Assembly (NCBI RefSeq): GCF_900112305.1
Contig: NZ_FOKT01000006.1
Coordinates: 62,001-126,000 of the forward strand
DNA from: Microbulbifer thermotolerans
Lineage (GTDB): Bacteria > Pseudomonadota > Gammaproteobacteria > Pseudomonadales > Cellvibrionaceae
Direction: 5' to 3'
DNA: 64,000 nt
Part shown: positions 39,463-49,596 of the stretch, piece by piece
Position numbering within the stretch: the first letter of the stretch is position 1
Layout of the letters: the number at the start of each line of letters is the position of its first letter
Translations under genes and position numbers: made by a program
The notes under the pieces: model-generated
Seen by the model: the letters and a program-made list of their open reading frames with translations, nothing else
Told to the model about the DNA's origin: nothing
Database searches by the model: none

Positions 39463-40812
39463 ATGCCACAAAACAAACTCAGTTGGGGAGAGGCGCTGCA
39501 GGTTTATCTCAAGCCTCGCGTACTCGCCATGTTCTTCCTCGGTTTTTCCGCCGGACTGCCGCTGTTGCTGGTTTTTTCCACCATGACCGCGTGGCTGCGG
39601 GATTACGGTGTCAGCCGCACAGCCATCGGTTTTTTCGCCTGGGTGGGTATCACCTTTTCCATCAAGGTGTTATGGGCTCCGGTGATCGACTATTTGCGCC
39701 TGCCGCTGTTGACACGCTGGCTAGGGAAACGCCGCAGCTGGATGCTGGTCTCTCAGTTGGGGGTGGCTTTGGGCCTGCTGGGGATGGGCAGTTTGAATCC
39801 GCAGCTGGCATTGACTCAGGTGGCGGTACTGGCGGTGTGGGTAGCTTTCTGCTCTGCCTCCCAGGATGTGGTGATCGATGCCTACCGCATTGAAGCCGTG
39901 GATAAGGAACTGCAGGGGGCCATGGCCGCCAATTATGTCTTCGGATACCGGGTGGCGCTGCTGGTGGCTGGTGCGGGTGCTCTGTATATCGCCGAGCTGG
40001 CCAACTGGCCCATGTCCTATACCGTTATGGCACTGCTGATGGGGGTAGGGGTTATCACAACCCTGTTGGTGGCAGAGCCGGACCACTCGAAAGTGAAGGC
40101 GCAGGCGGCTTCTTTCCAGCACGCGTGGGTAGATCGGATGTTGGGCAGCGGTGAGCACGGCCCGCTTAAGGAATGGTTTGTACGCGCCGTCGCCTGTCCG
40201 TTTATTGAGTTTTTTGAACGCAACGGCCGCTTTGCGCTGGTGCTCTTGCTGTTTATTGGTATTTACCGCTTGAGCGATATCGCCATGGGGGTGATGGCCA
40301 ATCCCTTCTATCTGGACCTGGGATTTAGCAAGAGCGATATTGCCGAAATCGGAAAAATCTTTGGCTTCTTCTGTACCATCATCGGTTCATTCCTGGGCGG
40401 TTTGCTGGTGGTGCGTTACGGCATTATGCGCCCCTTGATTCTCGGTGCGGCCATGGTGGCCGCCACCAATCTGCTGTTTGCCCACCTGGCTCAGGTGGGG
40501 CCGGACAAAGTCTGGTTGGCAGTGGTGATCAGCGCAGACAATATCAGCGGCGGTATATCCAACGCAGTGTTTATCGCCTATTTGTCGAGTTTGACCAATC
40601 AAGCTTATACGGCCACCCAGTACGCGCTCTTCAGTTCCCTGATGACCCTGCCGGGGAAATTCATCAGCGGTTTCTCCGGAGTAGTCGTGGATGCTCAGGG
40701 TTATGCTCAATTTTTCGTCTATGTCGCCCTGCTGGGTACCCCGGCGGTGATTCTGGCTGTTTATCTGTGGTGGCGCGACAGGCGCGGTTCTAAGGCTGCC
40801 AGCGGTACTTGA
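39463..40812 (+). CDS. ampG: AmpG-family muropeptide permease (MFS)
   Basis: 449 residues, about 12 membrane helices, with the AmpG pattern VYLKPRVLAMFFLGFSAGLPLLLVFSTMTAWLRDYGVSRTAIGFF, WLGKRRSWMLVSQ and SASQDVVIDAYRIE. AmpG imports anhydromuropeptides for recycling, matching ampD and ampE 4-5 kb upstream. The nearby genes are otherwise unrelated. Members of this family can have other substrates. Confidence 0.85.
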   Translation: MPQNKLSWGEALQVYLKPRVLAMFFLGFSAGLPLLLVFSTMTAWLRDYGVSRTAIGFFAWVGITFSIKVLWAPVIDYLRLPLLTRWLGKRRSWMLVSQLGVALGLLGMGSLNPQLALTQVAVLAVWVAFCSASQDVVIDAYRIEAVDKELQGAMAANYVFGYRVALLVAGAGALYIAELANWPMSYTVMALLMGVGVITTLLVAEPDHSKVKAQAASFQHAWVDRMLGSGEHGPLKEWFVRAVACPFIEFFERNGRFALVLLLFIGIYRLSDIAMGVMANPFYLDLGFSKSDIAEIGKIFGFFCTIIGSFLGGLLVVRYGIMRPLILGAAMVAATNLLFAHLAQVGPDKVWLAVVISADNISGGISNAVFIAYLSSLTNQAYTATQYALFSSLMTLPGKFISGFSGVVVDAQGYAQFFVYVALLGTPAVILAVYLWWRDRRGSKAASGT

Positions 40813-41113
40813 GCAGATCCACGCGCCCGTTGTGCAGAAAGATCCCCTCTCTTTCCAGCCGCGCTCTCTGCCGCGCCGCGTCTGGCTCCGGCAGTGATAT
40901 ACGCCCCTGGGCGTTAATGACCCGGTGCCAGGGCAGTTTGGTATCCCGTGGTAGTTTGCGCAATGTCTGTCCGGCGAGCCTTGCGGCGCGCGGATAGCCC
41001 GCCATTTGCGCCAAGTCACCGTAGGTGATTACGCGACCATAAGGGACTGTGGCCAGTACACGATAAATTCTGGTTGTGGCATCATTGCCCTCTGTTTGTG
41101 CGTCTGCTCTCAC
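40790..41113 (-). CDS. Alkyltransferase-like protein (ATL, MGMT C-terminal domain homologue)
   Basis: 107 residues: RVLATVPYGRVITYGDLAQMAGYPRAARLAGQTLRKLP, then LPWHRVINAQGRISLP. The active-site Cys of O6-alkylguanine-DNA alkyltransferase (PCHRV) is Trp here (PWHRV), the mark of ATL proteins, which bind O6-alkylguanine and flag it for nucleotide excision repair. The GTG at 41113 has GGAG upstream; the longer frame to 41188 overlaps the divergent gene. The 3' end overlaps the ampG end by 23 bp on the opposite strand. Confidence 0.88.
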   Translation of the reverse strand: MRADAQTEGNDATTRIYRVLATVPYGRVITYGDLAQMAGYPRAARLAGQTLRKLPRDTKLPWHRVINAQGRISLPEPDAARQRARLEREGIFLHNGRVDLLKYRWQP

Positions 41114-41160
41114 AAATAACTCCGCATTTCCAACTTCCCGATAACTCCAAGGCACTTCCT

Positions 41161-42192
41161 GTGGTTCCAGTTGTACGAAAATTAACATCGCTTCTGCTTT
41201 TTTTACCGCTTTTTGTCTCCCTTAATGCCGCGGCGGGTGTCTTGACACTGGATAACGGTGACCGGGTGCACGGGGAATTGGTGGTTGTGGAGCGGGAACA
41301 GGTTGTATGGAAGTCTGAGAATTTTGGCGAGATTAAGGTGGACAAGTCCAAGGTATTGTCCATGGATGTGGATGTGGACCTGAAGATCGCCGGACGCGAA
41401 GGCCCTTGTGCACTGGTTGGACACCGCCGCGAGCAGTGGGAGCTATACTGCGACGAAGGCGCGGGCTGGGTGATGGATTTTCCCGCTGTCGACCGGGCTG
41501 AACCCTATATCAATTTTGTCGGCAACCCGGTGGTCTTTCACGGCAAGGTCAGTGCCGGTGGCGTTTTCGAAAGTGGCAACCGCGAACGCGAAGATCTCGA
41601 TACGAGTATCAATCTGGACATCCGCAATGGCGATTTCCACCATCTGATTAATTTCCTTTATCAGAATCAGACAGATAGTGAAGTGGAGGGACTGGAAAAA
41701 TACCAGCTGGGCTATAACCTGCGCTGGATTTTTGCCGAAAGGTGGTTTGCCGCCGCCAATAGCGCAGTGGAACGGGAAGAAGCGCGCAACCTGGATCTGG
41801 GCACCACTCTGGGTCTTGGTCTAGGTTATCTCTTTTTTGACACCGCAAAGACGGCCTTTTCCCTGCAAGGCGGTATCAGCAGCCTACAGGAAGACTTTAT
41901 CGATACTGATTTGAGTGAGGACCAGGATGACAGTTTCGCAGCCGGGCGTTTGGCACTGAATTACCGCTACAAATTCGCGCTTGGGCCTGAAGTCTATCTG
42001 GACCAGGAAACATTGCAGTCCCTCGATCGCAGTGACGACTACCAGGCCACAGCCAAGTTTGGCGTGCGCACCCCGCTGGTAGAGGGAGTGCTGATGGAAA
42101 TCGCCTACCACTGGCTATATGACAATACGCCATCACTGGACTTGGAAAAAGAGGATACCAAGGTGACGGTTGGTGTCGGTTACCAGTGGTAG
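41161..42192 (+). CDS. DUF481 outer-membrane beta-barrel protein (YdiY-like)
   Basis: 343 residues. It starts with a signal peptide (LTSLLLFLPLFVSLNAAAG), then VLTLDNGDRVHGELVVVE repeats of the N-terminal region, and from about residue 130 alternating amphipathic strands with a C-terminal aromatic residue (VGVGYQW), as in outer-membrane barrels of the DUF481 family. GTG at 41161 with AAGG upstream gives the best signal peptide. It is divergent from the ATL gene with a 47-bp gap. Function unknown. Confidence 0.8.
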   Translation: MVPVVRKLTSLLLFLPLFVSLNAAAGVLTLDNGDRVHGELVVVEREQVVWKSENFGEIKVDKSKVLSMDVDVDLKIAGREGPCALVGHRREQWELYCDEGAGWVMDFPAVDRAEPYINFVGNPVVFHGKVSAGGVFESGNREREDLDTSINLDIRNGDFHHLINFLYQNQTDSEVEGLEKYQLGYNLRWIFAERWFAAANSAVEREEARNLDLGTTLGLGLGYLFFDTAKTAFSLQGGISSLQEDFIDTDLSEDQDDSFAAGRLALNYRYKFALGPEVYLDQETLQSLDRSDDYQATAKFGVRTPLVEGVLMEIAYHWLYDNTPSLDLEKEDTKVTVGVGYQW

Positions 42193-42376
42193 TTGTGAAT
42201 TTCCGGTGCTTTGGACCAAGTGCTGGTAAATCTGCCTTGAAGGCTTAAAGATACGTCGTTATTGGCTGAGGAAGCCCGGTGGTGAGACGATGTGCCCGCC
42301 TCGGAGTTGATCACCCTCCCCGCAATTTACCCAAGGGGAGCACAAAAATAATGAAGATTAGAAAGAGGAATCCAAA

Positions 42377-43138
42377 ATGCAAATCGCCAACAGCGTAGTA
42401 GCAATCACCGGTGCCGGTCGGGGACTCGGCCGCGCCACTGCTGAATATCTCGCCGAGCGCGGTGCGCGTTTGGCACTGATCGATTTAAACGAAGATGATC
42501 TGAAGGCGAGTGTCGAGGCCTGCGCGCAACACGGTGCAGAAGTACGCAGCTATGGAATCAACGTGGCTGTGGAAGAAGAAGTGGACAGCGGTTTTGCCAA
42601 AATTGCCGAAGACTTTGGCGGCCTGCAGGTGCTGGTGAACAACGCCGGCATTATGCGCGACGGTATGCTGCTGAAAGTCAAAGACGGCAAAGTGACCGAT
42701 CGCATGTCCCTCGCTCAGTGGCAGTCGGTGATCGATGTCAACTTGACCGGCGTCTTCCTCTGTGGCCGCGCCGCTGCGGCGATCATGGCCGAGCGCGGGG
42801 AAGGCGGTGTGATTGTGAATATTTCCAGCCTTTCCCGAGCCGGCAATATGGGGCAGACGAATTATTCTGCCAGTAAGGCCGGCGTTGCCGCTATGACCGT
42901 CACTTGGGCGCGGGAGCTGGCTCGCTACGGCATCCGCGCAGCCGCGATTGCACCAGGCTTCATCAATACGGATATGGTTGCGCAGATGCGCCCTGAGATC
43001 CTCGATAGCCTGGTGAAGCAGGTGCCTCTGCGCCGCCTGGGTGAGCAGGAGGAAATCGCTTCTACGGTAGCGTTTATTCTGGAGAACGACTTCGTTTCCG
43101 GTCGGGTACTGGATATCGATGGCGGCGCGCGCATATGA
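42377..43138 (+). CDS. Short-chain dehydrogenase/reductase, FabG-like
   Basis: 253 residues with the cofactor motif [21 protein letters not shown], the catalytic Ser in [16 protein letters not shown] with Tyr and Lys, and [10 protein letters not shown]. An extended loop ([19 protein letters not shown]) before the fourth helix is like that of acetoacetyl-CoA/3-oxoacyl reductases of some gammaproteobacteria. It stands alone between a DUF481 gene and a convergent cfa, so it is probably not the fatty acid synthesis FabG. An A-rich leader with AAAGAGGAA precedes the ATG. Confidence 0.85.
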   Translation: MQIANSVVAITGAGRGLGRATAEYLAERGARLALIDLNEDDLKASVEACAQHGAEVRSYGINVAVEEEVDSGFAKIAEDFGGLQVLVNNAGIMRDGMLLKVKDGKVTDRMSLAQWQSVIDVNLTGVFLCGRAAAAIMAERGEGGVIVNISSLSRAGNMGQTNYSASKAGVAAMTVTWARELARYGIRAAAIAPGFINTDMVAQMRPEILDSLVKQVPLRRLGEQEEIASTVAFILENDFVSGRVLDIDGGARI

Positions 43139-43166
43139 TCCCGCATTGAGGATAATGCGCTGTGGA

Positions 43167-43195
43167 AAAAACTGCGGCCGCGATCGCGGCCGCAT
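43167..43195 (-). terminator. Hairpin terminator for cfa
   Basis: TGCGGCCGC-GATC-GCGGCCGCA (43173-43194) is a self-complementary stem. On the minus strand it is followed by GTTTTTT. It also lies after the convergent SDR gene. Confidence 0.75.
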
Positions 43196-43205
43196 CTATA
43201 CCCCC

Positions 43206-44354
43206 TCAGGAAACCCGCTCAATACCACCCTGCAACCGATCTGAAAACATCCACTGCCACAGCTGAATATACCGGGCGCGGAAGGCGCCGGCGCAGGACA
43301 GCAGGTAGTAGCGCCACATGCGGTAGAACTGCTGTCCATATTGCTCTGCGAAACGCTCCCAGTGCCGTTCAAAATTGGCGTGCCATGCCAGTAGGGTCTT
43401 CTCGTAGTCACTGCCGAAGTTGTGCATATCCTCGCAAACCAGCAGATTGTCCGCCGCGTCGGTGATCTGGCCCGCGGAGGGAAGTTCACCGTTGGGGAAG
43501 ATGTACTTCTCGATCCAGGGGTCAGTTGTTGAGTGGCGCAGGTTTTTGCCGATGGTATGCAGCAGCATCAGGCCGTCCTTTTTCAGGCAGCGCTTAACCA
43601 CGCGCATAAAGGTGCGGTGATTCTTGCGCCCGACATGCTCAAACATGCCCACGCTGGCGATGCGGTCGAAGGGTTGATCCAGGCTGCGGTAGTCCCGCAG
43701 GTGCACGGTAATCGGCAAGTCCGCATAAGTTTCGGCGATATAGTTGCTCTGCTCGCGGGAGACAGTCACTCCGACGCATTCGACCCCGTAGCTCTTTGCC
43801 GCGTAACTGATCAGGCTGCCCCAGCCGCAGCCGATGTCCAGAAGGCGCATACCTGGCTTCAGACCCAGCTTGCGACAGATCAGATCCAGCTTGGCTGTTT
43901 GTGCCTCCTCCAGTGTCTTTGCCTCGCGCCAGTAGCCGCAACTATAAGTCATGCGGCTGTCGAGCATGGCCTGATAGAAGTCATTGCCCAGATCGTAGTG
44001 GTGTTCACCCACCTTGAACGCACGGCGCCGGCTCTGCAAGTTGATCAGATAACTGCGCAGGATACGCCCGGCATTGCGCCAGGGCTTGATATAACGGGGC
44101 AGGTCCGCGGTGAGAATGCGGTAGAAGAACTGGTCGAGGGATGGGACATCCCAGTCCCCGCGCATATAGGTCTCGCCCAAGCCCAGACTGTGACGTGCAA
44201 CGATTTCGTCCAGTGCCTCCGCCCGGTGCAGGCGCATATCCCAGGGTCTGTCCCCGTTGATACGGATATCCGCTTCACCGAACACCTCGTCCAGCAAATG
44301 GCGGCTGCGGCCGACTGCGGGTACTTCCATGGTGTCTTGCTGCTCAGTTGCCAT
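43206..44354 (-). CDS. cfa: Cyclopropane-fatty-acyl-phospholipid synthase
   Basis: 382-residue SAM-dependent enzyme that cyclopropanates unsaturated membrane lipids. Seen: an N-terminal lipid-binding region (GLGETYMRGDWDVPSLDQFF), HYDLGNDFYQAMLD, the SAM site MRLLDIGCGWGSL, VGMFEHVGRKNH, and LSCAGAFRARYIQLWQWMFS at the end. AGGAGGCC sits ahead of the ATG at 44354; the frame open upstream is spurious. Confidence 0.94.
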   Translation of the reverse strand: MATEQQDTMEVPAVGRSRHLLDEVFGEADIRINGDRPWDMRLHRAEALDEIVARHSLGLGETYMRGDWDVPSLDQFFYRILTADLPRYIKPWRNAGRILRSYLINLQSRRRAFKVGEHHYDLGNDFYQAMLDSRMTYSCGYWREAKTLEEAQTAKLDLICRKLGLKPGMRLLDIGCGWGSLISYAAKSYGVECVGVTVSREQSNYIAETYADLPITVHLRDYRSLDQPFDRIASVGMFEHVGRKNHRTFMRVVKRCLKKDGLMLLHTIGKNLRHSTTDPWIEKYIFPNGELPSAGQITDAADNLLVCEDMHNFGSDYEKTLLAWHANFERHWERFAEQYGQQFYRMWRYYLLSCAGAFRARYIQLWQWMFSDRLQGGIERVS

Positions 44355-44502
44355 CGTTGGCCTCCTTGGCTCAATTGACGCTATGGCGCGCCGAGTTGAA
44401 TGCGGCGCCCTTGAAGAATTTGCCACCTCACTCCATTTACTACAGCATATCGAAAATACCCAGTTTCGCCCGTTTCTCCAAACAAGCTGAAAGGAACCCC
44501 GA

Positions 44503-44982
44503 ATGCGCCCACTGCTGTTGTTGTTCATCGCCATGCCCATCCTGGAGATGTGGCTCTTGATTACCGTGGGCAGCGAGATCGGCGCACTGCCCACCATTGG
44601 CTTGGTGCTGTTCACCGCGGTACTGGGGATGGCACTGCTGCGCCGCCAGGGGCTTTCCACAGTGATGCGGGCCCGCCAGAAGGCCGAGGCTGGTGAATTG
44701 CCGGCGCGGGAGATGGTGGAAGGAATTTTCCTCGCCGTGGGCGGTGTGCTGTTGTTAACCCCCGGCTTTATTACAGACCTGCTCGGTTTTGCCTGTTTGG
44801 TCCCAGGACTGCGCCAGCTGCTGCTGGTACGCCTGTTGCGGCACGTCACTATCGTGGGAACCAGCTATACAGCCCGTGGAGCGCGGCCAGATGATCGATT
44901 CAACGATCACAATGTGATCGAGGGGGACTACTCCCGCGATGAGAGTCACTCCAGCAAGGAAGATAAGCGTGACCCTGATTGA
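44503..44982 (+). CDS. fxsA: FxsA family membrane protein
   Basis: 159 residues, two to three membrane helices: LLLFIAMPILEMWLLITVG, TIGLVLFTAVLGMALLRRQG, LLLTPGFITDLLGF. This matches FxsA (suppressor of F exclusion of phage T7). Its place just before groES-groEL is conserved in many gammaproteobacteria. The C-terminal 40 residues are charged and low-complexity. Confidence 0.9.
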   Translation: MRPLLLLFIAMPILEMWLLITVGSEIGALPTIGLVLFTAVLGMALLRRQGLSTVMRARQKAEAGELPAREMVEGIFLAVGGVLLLTPGFITDLLGFACLVPGLRQLLLVRLLRHVTIVGTSYTARGARPDDRFNDHNVIEGDYSRDESHSSKEDKRDPD

Positions 44983-45047
44983 GTTGTACAAAAAATAAAC
45001 TTCTGTGGCATGGCAGTCACAACCCCGCAGTTTTTTTTCCTGCCGCT

Positions 45048-45075
45048 GTTGAAATCCTCATGAGTGCCCATAGAT
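45048..45075 (+). promoter_or_regulatory. RpoH (sigma-32) heat-shock promoter of groESL
   Basis: GTTGAAA (45048-45054) and CCCATAGAT (45067-45075) fit the CTTGAAA / CCCCATNT consensus with a 12-bp gap. The promoter lies about 110 bp upstream of groES. No CIRCE inverted repeat is seen. Confidence 0.65.
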
Positions 45076-45186
45076 AGGGTCCACCCCAAGTTTTTTGCCC
45101 CGGCTCTGCCAGCCGGAGCGGGGCGAGGGCCCGAGACAGGGCCTACCACTTTGGAAACTGTGAAACACTCAATGGAGAGCTTATCC

Positions 45187-45480
45187 ATGAAAATTCGTCC
45201 TTTACACGACCGCGTCGTAGTGCGCCGTAAGGAAGAAGAAGAGAAAACCGCTGGCGGCATCGTGCTTCCGGGCGCAGCCAAAGAGAAGCCGAATCAAGGT
45301 GAAGTGGTTGCCGTGGGTGAAGGCAAGCTGCTGGATAACGGTGACGTTCGCGCGCTGTCTGTAAAAGTTGGCGACAAAGTTGTGTTCGGTCGCTATGCCG
45401 ACAGCAACACCCTCAAGGTGGACGGCGAAGAGCTGATCATCATGAGCGAAAGCGATATCTACGGCGTACTGGAAGGTTAA
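45187..45480 (+). CDS. groES: Co-chaperonin GroES
   Basis: 97 residues starting [20 protein letters not shown], with the mobile loop [11 protein letters not shown] and the roof segment. It forms the heptameric lid of GroEL. The start ATG follows GGAGAGC. groEL follows after 74 bp with a shared promoter region upstream. Confidence 0.97.
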   Translation: MKIRPLHDRVVVRRKEEEEKTAGGIVLPGAAKEKPNQGEVVAVGEGKLLDNGDVRALSVKVGDKVVFGRYADSNTLKVDGEELIIMSESDIYGVLEG

Positions 45481-45524
45481 GCGACCGCTGTACTCCCCGT
45501 AGCGCCCGTCCGGCGTGTAGATAG

Positions 45525-47195
<1,671 letters not shown>

Positions 47196-47221
47196 GCCAG
47201 CCTGATCCGGCTATACCAAAG

Positions 47222-47250
47222 AAAAAGCCCCGCAATTGCGGGGCTTTTTT
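47222..47250 (+). terminator. Rho-independent terminator of groESL
   Basis: AAGCCCCGCAATTGCGGGGCTTTTTT is a perfect stem followed by a T-run. It is also followed by the end of the integrase remnant from the other side. Confidence 0.92.
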
Positions 47251-47305
47251 GTATTGGTCCGACTCCCTTCTCGTAATCCTTTATTCGGTACCATGAAGCG
47301 AGACG

Positions 47306-47662
47306 CTAGGCCGCTCCCGCTTCTGCAATCCCATCCAGCGCCTGCATCCGATCCATTGGGCTCAACACCCCCTTGCCAATGAAGCACTTATACAGGTAAA
47401 CCAGGGCGTTCAATGCAACCCTCTGGGTATTTACCGAACAATCCCTCTGCTGGGAAAGATGTGTGAGAAAGTGCTCCACCTCCGCAGAGCCCATTTCCTG
47501 AGGGTGCCGTTTTTGATGAAAACAGATAAAGCGCCGCACCCAATGGACATAGGTCTGCTCGGTGGTAAATGCCAAGCCGTTCTGGCGAATATGTAGTCGT
47601 AGCATGTCTAAAAAACGCACCGGTTGGGCGGATATCCTGGGGCGAACGTCATCCATGACCAT
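47306..47662 (-). pseudogene. intI: Integron integrase IntI with internal deletion of the catalytic domain
   Basis: The 118-residue frame has the IntI N-terminal SAM-like core-binding domain: FLDMLRLHIRQNGLAFTTEQ, YVHWVRRFICFHQKRHPQEMG, CSVNTQRVALNALVYLYKCF (about residues 17-96). It is followed at once by GVLSPMDRMQ, which fits the extreme C-terminal tail of integron integrases. About 200 residues with the catalytic Arg, Lys, His, Arg, Tyr are absent, without a frameshift. It therefore cannot recombine. ATG 47662 has AGGAG seven bases upstream, and a LexA box lies before it. The usual length is about 320 residues. Confidence 0.85.
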
Positions 47663-47678
47663 GGTAGAGCTCCTGGAA

Positions 47679-47694
47679 CTGTTTTTATATACAG
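47679..47694 (-). promoter_or_regulatory. LexA operator (SOS box) upstream of intI
   Basis: CTGTTTTTATATACAG fits the CTGT-N8-ACAG pattern and lies 17 bp upstream of the intI start codon. Many integron integrases are under LexA/SOS control at this position. Confidence 0.85.
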
Positions 47695-47976
47695 TATTTC
47701 CGCAAGAATGACGATGTCAAGACCGTAATCAGTAGCCAGTGGCTATTGTTCACCGCTGAACAGAGGTTAACTTATTGACTTTAAAGGACGTAGTGATAAA
47801 ACTTGGAGCCAAATAAACAAAAAAGATAACAGGGCGCCAGGCTCGTTTAACTCCGGAAGTTAGATTGACTCGTAAGTTATCTAATTGATTTCAATGGAGA
47901 TTTTTCAGTATGTGGCATTGGGCGCCTGTGAACAAGAGCCAAGGTGATATAGAGCCACTGGCTTTTGAATAAAACT
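47695..47976 (+). other. Integron attI region / possible cassette promoter
   Basis: About 280 bp of AT-rich sequence between intI and the first cassette with no gene. TTGACT (47775-47780) and TAAAAC (47797-47802), 16 bp apart, are a weak candidate for the cassette promoter Pc. The simple attI site would end at GTTATGT (47977-47983), preceded by GAATAAAACT, similar in form to the TAAAACAAA before GTTAGGC in attI1. Confidence 0.45.
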
Positions 47977-47983
47977 GTTATGT
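47977..47983 (+). other. Likely attI/first-cassette recombination point (GTTATGT)
   Basis: A GTTRRRY-type core exactly where the first cassette should join attI. Its ATG is in frame with the first cassette gene. Confidence 0.5.
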
Positions 47984-48897
47984 TTTCATCGAGGAAATCA
48001 GTTCTGAATAAATATAGATATGATCCAGTAGTTACTGGTGTGTTAGTGGGTATCGGTGCACTGGTATTATGGTACTTCTCAGCATTAGCTATAGATAAGA
48101 AGGTGTTGCCTGCCTATTTTGAACACATATCGAGATTCTTTACTGTACTTATAGCTGCATTGGTGGGTGCGTTTGCTGCATTTCGATTCAATTCAATGCT
48201 TGACCATAAAAAGCGTGAGCGCGAGACATCCCAATTTTACTTGGATATTTGCTTAGATAACTACGAGATCTTTTATAAAACTTTAGATGGTTTAAATAAC
48301 GTCAGAGTAGATTGGATATATGCTGCGCGTCTGCTTCTCGAAACTAAAGAGCTAGAAAATGAAATTATCTACAAAGAGCACAGACGAGTGCTTGATGTAA
48401 AGAAAATGAAAGTGCGTCATGATCTTCTGAATCAGTATCAGATCATAGATCACGAGACAAATACAGAAAGCCCTTTGCCAGTTTCATTTTTTTATGGAGT
48501 TGAAAATTGGAGAGATTATATAGACTCTCCCGACGATGCGGCTTATGAGGCTTTTAGGCGAGATCGGCCTGCAACGTTTGGTGAGCATGAGGTATCAAGA
48601 ATAGAGCGACTACCAATGCTTTCAGAGCATAGTGTATACATCGTTTTTGAATTCTTGGCTTGGCCTGATGATTATGATGATCCATTAAGAAAGCATAAAT
48701 ACCCGTCGGAATGGCCGAATGACGTTAAAAACTTTCAGGGTGAAGGCGCTTACAAATATGCAAAACATAGACAGGAGTATGTTCATCCAGAATTTGGGAT
48801 TTCTAAAAAGGCGCAAGAGAAAATTAGAGAAATGATAAAGAATGGTGAGGTTAAAATCGCTGAGGTCATTTCAAAAGATCATGAGAAAAAAACATAA
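47980..48897 (+). CDS. Cassette 1: membrane-anchored protein of unknown function
   Basis: 305 residues, not recognised. Two N-terminal helices (about 20-38 and 53-68: GVLVGIGALVLWYFSALAI, FFTVLIAALVGAFAAFRF) are followed by a long charged cytoplasmic helix-rich region and many Asp/Tyr residues. The chosen ATG lies in the recombination core; a TTG at 47965 is the alternative. AT-rich codon use differs sharply from groEL. The stop codon lies inside the attC R'' core, typical of cassettes. Confidence 0.75.
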   Translation: MFSSRKSVLNKYRYDPVVTGVLVGIGALVLWYFSALAIDKKVLPAYFEHISRFFTVLIAALVGAFAAFRFNSMLDHKKRERETSQFYLDICLDNYEIFYKTLDGLNNVRVDWIYAARLLLETKELENEIIYKEHRRVLDVKKMKVRHDLLNQYQIIDHETNTESPLPVSFFYGVENWRDYIDSPDDAAYEAFRRDRPATFGEHEVSRIERLPMLSEHSVYIVFEFLAWPDDYDDPLRKHKYPSEWPNDVKNFQGEGAYKYAKHRQEYVHPEFGISKKAQEKIREMIKNGEVKIAEVISKDHEKKT

Positions 48898-49008
48898 CAA
48901 ACGGCTCCACGCAGACGCCCAAACCTACGTTCTTTTTGTGGAATTCGCTGCGCTCATTTTACCACAAAAAGCTCTCCGGCTTGGGCGCTGGTGAGCCGGA
49001 CGTTATGC
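48892..49008 (+). other. attC site of cassette 1
   Basis: R'' ending TAAC (48892-48898), R' GTTATGC (49002-49008), 117 bp. Outer arms ACGGCTC and GAGCCGG pair, and an inner TTTTTGTGG/CCACAAAAA pairing is clear. Confidence 0.85.
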
Positions 49009-49017
49009 ATACGAACG

Positions 49018-49476
49018 ATGCAACGACTAGATAATCCTTCAAGTTTCTATGGCTGGGCTGCAATTGTTGTTGGTGGGTTGTTTCTATCGTTGAGCATTTT
49101 CTTACTGGCCAACCTTCCTTCAGCGAAAGAAATGAAGCTATTCCGCGGAGTTGTTGAAAGATCGGAACTAAAGTCCGGAGGTAAAGGTAGCGATATTTTT
49201 TTGCTATCTGTAGATGGAGAGAAATTCCGATATTCTGGCTTCTGGAGTAAAGATGTTTATAAATCCATAGTAGGTGGATCTGAAGTAGGGCTTAATTACT
49301 ATAGGTCACTCGATGGTAACAACCAATTGGTATCATTGAGAGTCGGTAACACTAAAGTATTAAGTAAATTTCAGTCTTTATCTAGTATCGTTGTATTCGC
49401 AAGTGCCGGCATTTTGATCAGTTTATTATTTATTTTTACAGGCCTCCGTGACCTCCGGAAGCTACGGAACGCATAA
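49018..49476 (+). CDS. Cassette 2: two-helix membrane protein of unknown function
   Basis: 152 residues. One helix near residues 12-30 (AAIVVGGLFLSLSIFLLANL) and another near 120-140 flank a ~80-residue soluble domain with beta pattern, a layout like DUF3592-type proteins (weak resemblance). ATG 49018 is chosen; an in-frame GTG lies in attC. No function can be given. Confidence 0.7.
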   Translation: MQRLDNPSSFYGWAAIVVGGLFLSLSIFLLANLPSAKEMKLFRGVVERSELKSGGKGSDIFLLSVDGEKFRYSGFWSKDVYKSIVGGSEVGLNYYRSLDGNNQLVSLRVGNTKVLSKFQSLSSIVVFASAGILISLLFIFTGLRDLRKLRNA

Positions 49477-49590
49477 CAAACAGCGGCAGAGCGACAGCCA
49501 ACGCTACGCACCTTTTGCGTTACTCGCTAGCGCTCAAACATTAACACAAAAGGAGCTCCGCGCTGGCTGCGCCTGCGCTGAGCGTTAGGG
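49471..49590 (+). other. attC site of cassette 2
   Basis: R'' GCATAAC (49471-49477), R' GTTAGGG (49584-49590), 120 bp. GCGGCAGAGCGACAGCCA pairs with TGGCTGCGCCTGCGC-type sequence. It is nearly identical to the attC at 56329-56447. Confidence 0.88.
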
Positions 49591-49596
49591 TTCAAA

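Noticed and set aside
45001-45186. CIRCE operator before groES
   Set aside because: GAGTGCCC resembles half of it, but no TTAGCACTC partner exists; a sigma-32 promoter explains the region better.
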